A DNA stretch of 16,192 nt from NCBI GenBank assembly GCA_036266155.1, contig DATANR010000204.1:1-16192 (forward strand), written 5' to 3'. The notes beneath the pieces were generated by a model, which did not search any database, was not told the origin of the DNA, and was given only the letters and a program-made list of their open reading frames with translations. This stretch comes from SIAJ01 sp036266155 (GTDB lineage: Bacteria > Planctomycetota > Planctomycetia > Gemmatales > Gemmataceae). The first letter of the stretch is position 1. Every line of letters starts with the position of its first letter. Positions 1 through 6,715 of this stretch are shown here, piece after piece. The translations under genes were made by a program, and so were the position numbers.

Positions 1-142
1 CACGCCGGGGCTCCGCTCGTCCAGGCATTTGCCCCTTGCCTGCATCACCTCTGCTGCTGACAATTCCTTTGAAATCACCGCGACGGCCGACCCCGCTCCC
101 ACCTAACGGCCCGTCGGCCGCCTCTCCATTCCGCTTCCCTCC

Positions 143-149
143 GAAAGGA
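143..149 (+). promoter_or_regulatory. Ribosome binding site of the oxidoreductase
   Basis: GAAAGGA ends four bases before the ATG at 154. It supports this start over upstream in-frame codons. Nothing else is recognisable in positions 1-142; no convincing -35/-10 pair was seen. Confidence 0.6.
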
Positions 150-153
150 CCTC

Positions 154-1521
154 ATGAGCAGCGAATCTCTGGTCGCCCCCACGCGGCGCGACGCAATCAC
201 CGGCGGCATTGCCGTCGCGTCGACGCTCGGCATCGGACTTTCCGGCCTGTATGCGGGCGAGAGCAACACGATCAACATCGCCCTGGTCGGCTGCGGCGGC
301 CGTGGCACCGGCGCCGCGATGAACGCCCTGGCCACGCAGCAAGGACCGGTCAGCCTCGTGGCGATGGCCGACGCCTATGAAGATCGTCTCAAGGGCAGTT
401 TTAACCAGATCGCCGGCAACAAGCGATTGAAGGACAATGTGGCCGTCACCGACGACCGCAAGTTCGTCGGCTTCGACGCTTACAAGAAAGCTGTCGATTG
501 CCTGAAGACAGGCGATGTGCTGATTCTCGCCACGCCGCCGGCCTTCCGCTGGCCGCATTTCACGTACGCCATCGAAAAGGGCGTCAACGTCTTCATGGAG
601 AAGCCGGTCTGCGTCGATGGCCCGACCGCCAAGCGCATGTTCGCGCTGGGCGAAGATTCGGTCAAGAAGGGCATGAAGGTCGGCGTCGGCCTCATGTGCC
701 GGCACTGCGAAGCGCGCGGCGAAATGGCCAAGCGCATCCGCGACGGCGCCATCGGCGACATCACGCTGATGCGGGCTTACCGACTTGCCGGGCCAACGGG
801 CAACATGCCGGTGCCGAAGAAGCCGGAGAAGATCAACGAGCTGGAATACCAGATTCGCCATTTCCACGGCTTCCTCTGGGCCAGCGGCGGCGCCTATAGC
901 GACTTCTTGATTCACAACATCGACGAATGCTGCTGGATCAAGGACCAGTGGCCGACCACGGCCAAGTCGAACGGCGGCCGGCACTATCGCGAGGGCTGGG
1001 TCGATCAGAACTTTGACACGTACACGACTGAGTTCACCTTCCCGGACGGCACCAAGCTCTTCATGGAAGGCCGCACGATCGCCGGCTGCCACAGCGAGTT
1101 CGCCAGCTACTGCCATGGTACCAAGGGCTCCGGCGTGATCTCCGAGAGCGGCCACTGGCCGTCGCACGCCCGACTCTTCAAGAGCCAGCAGCAAGTCGAG
1201 AAGGATATCCTCTGGGAGTTCGGCGAGGAGCGGAACAACCCCTATCAGGACGAATGGGAACACCTGATGAAGGCGATCCGGCAAGACAAGCCGTACAACG
1301 AGGTCAAGCGCGGCGTCGAGGCAAGCCTGGTGACGGCGATGGGCCGCATGTCGGCGCACACGGGCAAGATCATTACCCGCGACATGATCCTGAATGGCGG
1401 CCAGGAATTTGCGCCGAATGTCGACAAGATGGTCGTTGGCGGCGAGGCGCCGGTGAAGGCCGACGCGAAGGGGATGTACCCACTGCCAATGCCGGGCCAG
1501 AAGACGAAGACGGAATATTAG
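154..1521 (+). CDS. Gfo/Idh/MocA-family NAD(P)-dependent oxidoreductase with Tat-like leader
   Basis: A 455-residue member of the glucose-fructose oxidoreductase/inositol dehydrogenase family, which oxidises or reduces sugars and cyclitols with NAD(P). Seen: an N-terminal twin-arginine stretch (TRRDAI, residues 10-15) followed by a hydrophobic segment to about residue 34, suggesting Tat export, although the usual Phe of the motif is Ile. A Rossmann nucleotide-binding loop VGCGGRGTG lies at 45-53. The family EKP motif is at 149-151, where the Lys is the expected catalytic residue. GGAYSDFLIHNID at 245-257 supplies the second-domain Asp and His. The ATG is preceded by GAAAGGA with good spacing. 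The gene stands alone and converges on the protease gene through two hairpins. Secreted relatives of this kind are numerous in Planctomycetes (recalled family knowledge). The substrate is unknown. Family call confident, export likely. Confidence 0.9.
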   Translation: MSSESLVAPTRRDAITGGIAVASTLGIGLSGLYAGESNTINIALVGCGGRGTGAAMNALATQQGPVSLVAMADAYEDRLKGSFNQIAGNKRLKDNVAVTDDRKFVGFDAYKKAVDCLKTGDVLILATPPAFRWPHFTYAIEKGVNVFMEKPVCVDGPTAKRMFALGEDSVKKGMKVGVGLMCRHCEARGEMAKRIRDGAIGDITLMRAYRLAGPTGNMPVPKKPEKINELEYQIRHFHGFLWASGGAYSDFLIHNIDECCWIKDQWPTTAKSNGGRHYREGWVDQNFDTYTTEFTFPDGTKLFMEGRTIAGCHSEFASYCHGTKGSGVISESGHWPSHARLFKSQQQVEKDILWEFGEERNNPYQDEWEHLMKAIRQDKPYNEVKRGVEASLVTAMGRMSAHTGKIITRDMILNGGQEFAPNVDKMVVGGEAPVKADAKGMYPLPMPGQKTKTEY

Positions 1522-1537
1522 CGAGGCGAAAACGACA

Positions 1538-1604
1538 GGCGAGCGGAGCCGCGTAAGCGGCCCGATGAAGTCATTATCGGGCCGCTCACGCGGCTCCGCT
1601 CGCC
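1538..1604. repeat. Long palindrome, REP-like hairpin
   Basis: Two 29-base arms (1538-1566 and 1576-1604) are reverse complements except at one position and flank a 9-base loop. The arms begin GGCGAGCGGAGCCGCGT. It lies 16 bases after the oxidoreductase stop. It has no T-run, so it may be an mRNA-stabilising or REP-like element rather than a simple terminator. Its length and near-perfect symmetry suggest a dispersed repeat family, which cannot be tested inside one window. Confidence 0.6.
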
Positions 1605-1611
1605 AAAGACA

Positions 1612-1652
1612 AACGGCCGGCGAGGGGTCACCTCGCCGGCCGTTCGCATTTT
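1612..1652. terminator. Convergent-gene terminator hairpin
   Basis: A perfect 14-bp stem (1612-1625 with 1631-1644) has a 5-base loop and is followed on the + strand by CGCATTTTG. On the - strand the sequence after the stem is also T-rich (TTTGTCTTTGG). It sits between the ends of two convergent genes and could terminate both. Confidence 0.65.
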
Positions 1653-1667
1653 GAATAGTTGCTCGAC

Positions 1668-4280
1668 TTACTTGTCGCCCTTCTCTTTATCCCCCCGGCT
1701 CACCTTGATCTGGCCGCGGAGGTATTCGAGGGCCATGTCGAGCTGCCGATCCTTGAACTCTTTCTTCGTCGTTTCCTTGGGCGGCAGGTCGCGGCGCGGG
1801 ATGATTGACCAGTTGTAGAGCCGCTCGGACAACTCATCGCGTTCGGCCCGTTCGAGCTTCAGGTCGTAGCCTTTGTCCGGCTTAACGCCCCAGTCCTCTT
1901 CTTCCTTGCCGGTCGTGCTTGCCTTGTTCAGGTTGCGCCCGCTCGGCGGCCAGAAGGTCGCGATCGTCATCTTGATCTTCCCGCCCGTCGCCGGGAATTT
2001 CTCGACGTTCTGCACACTGCCCTTGCCGAAGCTGCGCTCGCCCATGATCACGGCGCGACCGTGGTCTTGCAAGCAGGCGGAAAGGATTTCGCTTGCCGAG
2101 GCCGATTGATCGTTGACGAGGCAGACCATCGGGAAGTTGAGATAGCTGCCGTCGTGGTGCCCTCGATGCGTCTCCTCATTGGCCCGGCTGTTGCCCGGCC
2201 GGATCGAGACGATCACGCCGTCGTCGATGAACATGTCGCACATGCGAATGACGACGTCGAGATAACCACCGGGGTTATCGCGGACGTCCATGACCAAGCC
2301 CTTGACGCCGTCCTTGCTCAGTTTCTTGAGAATCGCCCCGACTTCCTCGTCGGAATACCGCGAGAACTGGTTGAGATAAATGTAGGCGATCTTGTTCTTC
2401 GGATCGACGTAGTAGTCCCACGAATCGTCCTTCTCGTTGCGCTTCCAGCCCATCGCGCTTTCCACTCTGACCGTGTCGCGGGACAATTCCTTGAAGATGG
2501 GCTCCTTCTCGCCTTCGCGCTCGATCTTCAACTTGATCTTGGTAGCGGGCAGGCCCATGATCAGCTTGACCGCGTCCTGCGTTTCCATGCCCTTGGTCGA
2601 CGTGACCTCCGGCTTGTCAAACGGATTGCCCTTTTCGTCGACTTCGCGAATGATGTCCAGGATCAAATCGCCGGCCAGGATGCCGGCCTTGTACGCGGGA
2701 CTATTGCGAATCGGTGAAACCACGAGCAGCGCATCGTGGGAGATGTCGCGACGAATGACCACGCCGATGCCGCGGAAGCTGCCGTCGATCCCCTTTTCCA
2801 TGTCGGGGACTTTTTCCTTGTCGATGTACGTCGTGTAGTCGTCGACGAATTTGCGGAGCGCGAGCCGCGTCATGATCCCAATGTCTTTGTCCTCGGCAAA
2901 ATCTTCGCGCTTGCCCAGCGGCGCTCGCGCCTCTTTCAGAAGCTCTTTGACTTCCTTGTCCGAGTAGTCTTTGGCTTTCGTCAATTGGTCGGAGATACTA
3001 TCGGGCATCTTCACTTCGGCGCCCTTGTATATCCCTTTGATGCCGGCCGCGGCCATCTCGCCGATATTGAGCTTCTTGATGTACCGGCGGCGAATCATGT
3101 CGAGGGCCGCGAATTCCTTGTCCGCGAACTTCTCGGCGTCCTCCGCGGACAGCGTCATCGCTGTCTTGGTGCGCTCGCGAGCGGCGGCGAGCTGGTCGGC
3201 CGTCAGATCACCGTCGGCGAACTTCTGGTAACTCTTGCGCAGGTCTTGCAACGCCTTGAGTCGCGGCATGCGTGCCAGCAGTTTCTTGCCTTCCTCAGCC
3301 GTGTCCTTGTCCAACTTGGAGTCGGTGGCGATCTTTTCGAATTTGTTCAGCCGCTCTTCCGCCTTGGCGGCCGCTTCCGGATTGCGCGTCACCGCGAAGT
3401 AGGGAGCGAAGCCGTTGACTCGAAGAGCCTGGAGCTTCTCTTCCGCCGTTTTACCCGTGAACGCCGCCTTTTCCGGCAAGTGCTTGTCGACGTACTTGAT
3501 CAACTCGTCGAGGAACACGTGGCCATCGGCCTCGTAGCCGTCGTTGTCCGCCTTGCCGCGCAGGGCCTCGGCGACCACGCTTGTGAACAGGCCGTTCTTG
3601 CCGACCTCAAGCATCGGCTGAATGCCGTTGCCGTTGCGGAACACGACGCGGCCCGGTGGCGGTTCGGCATCGACGTCCTTCTCCGCCAGACCAAGGAACA
3701 CCCGAACGAAGTCGCCGATGTTCGGAGCGAGCATCTGTTCTTTGGAATTGTGCCCTTTCAGGTTGAGGTCGAGAAACACGAGGACTTGCTCGGACTTTAG
3801 TCCTTTGAATTGCGCCTCCAGATCACCGCCGAAAATGCCTGTCTTCAAACGATCTTTGAAGTTGGAATCCTCGGCAAACAGGCACGGCTTATCGCCGGCC
3901 GTGGCGCCTTGCATCACCATGTAGATCAGCAGCGTGTCGTCCTTGCCGACCTTCTTGACGGCGTCGCCGATAGCGCTCAGGATGTTCGCCTTGGTTCCTT
4001 CTTTCGCGCCGAATTTCTCGTCGGCCTTGGAGAGCAGCACAGTTACGTGTTCAGTTGGAATGCCGCCGACCGCTTTATCGGTCAGGATGCCGGCGATGGT
4101 GCGGGCGTCTTCATCTGCCGTCGGCCGCGGCTTGATCTCGCCGTCGGAGAACGAGCCGACGCCGACGACGACGGCATAGGTGTTGGTCTTGTGCGGAGCA
4201 TCATCAGCGCGAGCCAGCAAGCTGCCGGCACAAAGGGCAATGGCCACGGCCAGCGCGCCGAGCCGGAACAACCGGTTCAT
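1668..4280 (-). CDS. Secreted caspase-fold (degenerate) / PDZ / S41 C-terminal processing protease
   Basis: An 870-residue protein. The start is ATG 4280-4278, because it opens a clear signal peptide (residues 1-24, Ala-rich, ending LLARAD) and is preceded by GAAAGGACCC. The frame stays open 89 codons further upstream, but that stretch has no signal-like or conserved character. Domain order: a caspase-like p20 fold at about 33-180 (YAVVVGVGSF, then TADEDARTIAGIL); a charged helical linker at about 300-460; a PDZ domain at about 500-600; an S41 protease core at about 630-800. The S41 site looks intact: DVRDNPGG at 665-672, QSASASEI with catalytic Ser728, and GERSFGKGSVQ with Lys753, a 25-residue spacing as in E. 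coli Prc. The caspase His and Cys positions are replaced (VMQG and DLNLKG). Probably a periplasmic tail-specific protease. The downstream aminotransferase and kinase lie on the same strand. Confidence 0.9.
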   Translation of the reverse strand: MNRLFRLGALAVAIALCAGSLLARADDAPHKTNTYAVVVGVGSFSDGEIKPRPTADEDARTIAGILTDKAVGGIPTEHVTVLLSKADEKFGAKEGTKANILSAIGDAVKKVGKDDTLLIYMVMQGATAGDKPCLFAEDSNFKDRLKTGIFGGDLEAQFKGLKSEQVLVFLDLNLKGHNSKEQMLAPNIGDFVRVFLGLAEKDVDAEPPPGRVVFRNGNGIQPMLEVGKNGLFTSVVAEALRGKADNDGYEADGHVFLDELIKYVDKHLPEKAAFTGKTAEEKLQALRVNGFAPYFAVTRNPEAAAKAEERLNKFEKIATDSKLDKDTAEEGKKLLARMPRLKALQDLRKSYQKFADGDLTADQLAAARERTKTAMTLSAEDAEKFADKEFAALDMIRRRYIKKLNIGEMAAAGIKGIYKGAEVKMPDSISDQLTKAKDYSDKEVKELLKEARAPLGKREDFAEDKDIGIMTRLALRKFVDDYTTYIDKEKVPDMEKGIDGSFRGIGVVIRRDISHDALLVVSPIRNSPAYKAGILAGDLILDIIREVDEKGNPFDKPEVTSTKGMETQDAVKLIMGLPATKIKLKIEREGEKEPIFKELSRDTVRVESAMGWKRNEKDDSWDYYVDPKNKIAYIYLNQFSRYSDEEVGAILKKLSKDGVKGLVMDVRDNPGGYLDVVIRMCDMFIDDGVIVSIRPGNSRANEETHRGHHDGSYLNFPMVCLVNDQSASASEILSACLQDHGRAVIMGERSFGKGSVQNVEKFPATGGKIKMTIATFWPPSGRNLNKASTTGKEEEDWGVKPDKGYDLKLERAERDELSERLYNWSIIPRRDLPPKETTKKEFKDRQLDMALEYLRGQIKVSRGDKEKGDK

Positions 4281-4355
4281 CGTCTTGGGTCCTTTCGTTT
4301 CACCCGAGTGCGGGCTGGTCGGGTCCCGTCTCGAAAGCCTGTGTGGAAAATGCAA

Positions 4356-4447
4356 GGGTATGGGGGATGGGGTATTGGGTTTAGAAACGGTTTGACTGCC
4401 CGAGCCTCGGTCGTCAACGATACCCTGAACCCTATCCCCCATACCCC
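4356..4447. repeat. Facing inverted repeats, each a G-quadruplex motif
   Basis: The + strand at 4356-4379 has four G-runs (3, 5, 4, 3) with loops of 3, 2 and 4. The - strand at 4447-4423 has G-runs of 4, 5, 3 and 3 with loops of 3, 3 and 4. They share a 13-base core, GGGTATGGGGGAT, in inverted orientation (4356-4368 and 4434-4446). The pair lies in the 267-base gap upstream of the protease start, which otherwise holds no recognisable gene. Confidence 0.65.
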
Positions 4448-4547
4448 ACCTTAGGGTAGGCCCATTAGTGCCGAAGTTGGCAACCCCGTCAACCCATCTT
4501 ACGCTCTCTAACGACCGCCGGACCGTCCAAAAGTCACGAAAGCGCAA

Positions 4548-5657
4548 CTAGCTGTTTGCCAGGCAGTTCAAGATTTCCATGCCTTTCACGAGCTTCTCAT
4601 CCGTGGCCGCGTAGCTGACGCGAATGTGCGTATCTCTTCGACCAAACGCGATCCCCGGAATGACCAGCAAGTTGTGTTCGATCGCTCGTTGAACAAATTC
4701 CGTGCCGGTCCCGCGGGGCACGCCGGGAAACACGTAGAACGCGCCGCCCGGCCGCTTGAGCGCGAAGTTCTTTTGCAGCGATTCGTAGACGAAATCGCGT
4801 TTCCGCTTGAAGTCCGCAACGATCGGGGCCACATCGAAATCGAGTGCGGCAACGCCTCCATGCTGCACCGGCGCTGGTGCACAAACGAACGTAAACTGTT
4901 GCAATTTGGCCATTTCTTCGATCAATCGCTTGGGCCCATGTGCATAACCGAGCCGCCAGCCCGTGATGCCGTAACTCTTCCCGAAGCCATCGAGTACCAG
5001 CACATTCGGATCGAACTCGGCCGCCGAGCGGAACGGGCCGCCGTACCAGAACGATCGGTAAATCTCGTCGGCGATCAGCAGCACGCCTTTCTCGCGGGCC
5101 AGTGCTACCAAATCACGCAGCGTCTCGGCATTGACACACGCGCCGGTCGGGTTCGACGGGCTGGAGAAGAGGATGGCCTTCGTCTTGGGCGTGATCGCGG
5201 CGCGGACCTTGTTCGCGTCGATTCGGAAGTCCGGGTATGTATCGAGGACGACCGATGTGCCGCCGGCTAACGTCACCAGATGCGGATACGCGACAAAGTA
5301 GGGATCGAAGAGGATGATCTCGTCACCCGGATTCATCGTGGCGCACAGCGCGAGCATGAGAGCGCCGCTGGTGCCGCTAGTGACAAGCACCTCACGATCC
5401 TGGCCCGGCAGCCGTGCCGCGACATCGTTCCGCAAGCGATCCCGCAATTCGGGAATGCCTTGCGTGACGGTGTAGCCGTTGTCGCCGCGATCGATCGCAT
5501 CCTTCGCGGCCTGACGAATGGGCTCGGGTACCGGGAAATGTGGCTGACCGATGCTGAGGTTGATCGGGTCCTTGAGCTTACGGCCCAGTTCAAAGATCGT
5601 GCGGATGCCCGACGCTTCGATACGGCCCATCCGGTCGGCAATCCAGTGATCGAGCAT
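4548..5657 (-). CDS. PLP-dependent class I/II aminotransferase
   Basis: A 369-residue fold-type I aminotransferase, cytoplasmic, transferring an amino group from an amino acid to a 2-oxo acid through pyridoxal phosphate. Seen: the N-terminal INLSIGQPHFPVP segment typical of aspartate/aromatic aminotransferases; SNPTG at 168-172 with Asn169; ADEIY at 196-200 with Asp197 and Tyr200; GFGKSYGITGWRLGY at 224-238 with PLP-binding Lys227 and phosphate-contacting Arg235; HIRVSYA at 344-350 with Arg346 expected to hold the substrate carboxylate. Length is normal for the family. The ATG at 5657 is the natural start, since the protein is full length from it. The kinase lies 144 bases upstream on the same strand and the protease 267 bases downstream, so an operon is possible but the gaps are wide. 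Substrate specificity cannot be assigned. Confidence 0.92.
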   Translation of the reverse strand: MLDHWIADRMGRIEASGIRTIFELGRKLKDPINLSIGQPHFPVPEPIRQAAKDAIDRGDNGYTVTQGIPELRDRLRNDVAARLPGQDREVLVTSGTSGALMLALCATMNPGDEIILFDPYFVAYPHLVTLAGGTSVVLDTYPDFRIDANKVRAAITPKTKAILFSSPSNPTGACVNAETLRDLVALAREKGVLLIADEIYRSFWYGGPFRSAAEFDPNVLVLDGFGKSYGITGWRLGYAHGPKRLIEEMAKLQQFTFVCAPAPVQHGGVAALDFDVAPIVADFKRKRDFVYESLQKNFALKRPGGAFYVFPGVPRGTGTEFVQRAIEHNLLVIPGIAFGRRDTHIRVSYAATDEKLVKGMEILNCLANS

Positions 5658-5673
5658 TCAGACCTCATCACTC

Positions 5674-5792
5674 AAACCACGAAAGACACGGACTACACGA
5701 AAATCAAAAGGCAAATTAGTGACCAATCCGTGACTCGGGAACCAATCTCTATTTCCTCATTATTTTCGTATCTTTCGTGTGTTTCGTGGTTT
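5674..5792. repeat. Inverted repeat built from CACGAAA-type units
   Basis: Two 31-base arms (5674-5704 and 5762-5792) match as reverse complements at 26 positions. The outermost part is AAACCACGAAA. Each arm is made of loosely repeated ACCACGAAA/ACACGAAA units. It occupies almost the whole 144-base gap between the kinase stop and the aminotransferase start and is more AT-rich than the genes beside it. Similar ACCACGAAAGACACGAAA strings are, from recall, widespread intergenic repeats in Planctomycetes and other bacteria. Confidence 0.7.
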
Positions 5793-5801
5793 CCTTCTTT
5801 C

Positions 5802-6653
5802 TCATTCCTCGTCGCTGATGGGGCTGCCCATGTCCGTCGCGATCTGCTTGAGTTCGTCCAGCACTTGCCCGATGCGCTCGGGACGGCGTTCCGGGTCATA
5901 GGCGAGACATTTGTGGATCAGGTCGCACAAGACATTTGGAACCGCCTTGTTCAATTCGCCGACCGGCGTCAGCATCTGCGTGAATGCCTTGGCCCCAATG
6001 CGCAACGATTCGACGCCGGCCCCCGGCATGACGCTCGGCGGCAACTTCAACGTCGTCAGCCGATACATCGTCGCGCCGAAGTTGTAGATGTCGGTCCGCT
6101 CGCTGATGACCTTGCTACGGGCCGTTTCCGGGGCCATGTATTCCGGCGTGCCCTGCACACGATCTTTCGGCTCACCCTTGATCCACGCGAGGCCGTAATC
6201 GATGATCTTCACTTCGCCGCGTCTGCCGTACAGGATGTTGTTCGGCTTCAAGTCCGCGTGGAAGACGTTGCGGCGATGCATGTGCGCCAGGCCCGCGGCG
6301 ACCTGGGCGAAGACGGGAACAAGCTGGTCGAGCGGCACCGGTGTCGCGTCGAGCGTTTTGCCGTTGACGTACTCAATCAGCACCTCGGCCTTCTTGACGG
6401 CCATCAAGAGATTGCGCTTCAAGTCCAGGCAATAAATCTTGATGAGGTTCGGGTGGTTGAGCATCTGGGCGACGCGAAACTCGTGCTTCGCCTGGTCGAG
6501 AAACTTTTTGTCGTCCGGGCCGTCGATTGTGACTAACTTGACCGCGTACTCGCGCGAATCCGCATTGCGGCGCACGTGTAAAATGGTGCTGTGAGCGCCC
6601 TTGCCGAGCGTGCCGAGCACCGCGTATTTGCCGATCGATGCGATGGTCGCCAC
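5802..6653 (-). CDS. Soluble serine/threonine protein kinase
   Basis: A 283-residue protein that is essentially one Hanks-type kinase domain. Seen: glycine-rich loop LGKGAHS at 16-22; ATP-anchoring Lys39 in YAVKLV; helix-C Glu58; catalytic loop HADLKPNN at 132-139 with Asp134, Lys136 and Asn139; metal-binding DYG at 152-154 in place of DFG; activation segment ending in MAPE at 173-176; Asp188 in the F helix. The Arg before the catalytic Asp is missing (HAD rather than HRD), so it belongs to the non-RD class. No transmembrane segment or sensor domain follows, unlike most PknB-type kinases. The start is GTG at 6653, supported by AAGGGG (plus-strand positions 6660-6665) six bases upstream. It is divergent from the proline-catabolism gene with only 62 bases between starts. 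Substrates are unknown. Confidence 0.9.
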   Translation of the reverse strand: MATIASIGKYAVLGTLGKGAHSTILHVRRNADSREYAVKLVTIDGPDDKKFLDQAKHEFRVAQMLNHPNLIKIYCLDLKRNLLMAVKKAEVLIEYVNGKTLDATPVPLDQLVPVFAQVAAGLAHMHRRNVFHADLKPNNILYGRRGEVKIIDYGLAWIKGEPKDRVQGTPEYMAPETARSKVISERTDIYNFGATMYRLTTLKLPPSVMPGAGVESLRIGAKAFTQMLTPVGELNKAVPNVLCDLIHKCLAYDPERRPERIGQVLDELKQIATDMGSPISDEE

Positions 6654-6667
6654 GGAAGGCCCCTTGC

Positions 6668-6697
6668 TAGCGAACGGGGTGCATCTTAGCGTTCGGG
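6668..6697. promoter_or_regulatory. Possible shared operator in divergent gap
   Basis: TAGCGAACGGGG (6668-6679) and TAGCGTTCGGG (6687-6697) form an imperfect direct repeat offset by 19 bases, about two helical turns. CGAACG (6671-6676) and CGTTCG (6690-6695) are also exact reverse complements. The site lies between the kinase and putA starts. No -35/-10 boxes could be assigned. Confidence 0.3.
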
Positions 6698-6715
6698 CCG
6701 TGAGAGGGAAGCAAA

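Noticed and set aside
103..1359. Antisense open frame of 418 codons opposite the oxidoreductase
   Set aside because: A shadow of a well-supported gene in GC-rich DNA; no family motifs and a repetitive Leu/Val/Ala/Arg composition.
2736..3800. Antisense open frame of 354 codons opposite the S41 protease
   Set aside because: The opposite strand has clear domains and catalytic residues; this frame has none.
4281..4547. 89-codon N-terminal extension of the S41 protease
   Set aside because: It would place the signal peptide internally, translates the G-rich repeat, and the ATG at 4280 has its own ribosome site.
5693..5899. Short frame reading NHETHERYENNEE
   Set aside because: It is the translation of the CACGAAA repeat plus the out-of-frame kinase end; such His/Glu/Thr strings are typical of this repeat.
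5280..6536. Open frame of 418 codons on the + strand across the aminotransferase start, the repeat and the kinase
   Set aside because: It crosses two real - strand genes and the intergenic repeat, with no motif of its own.
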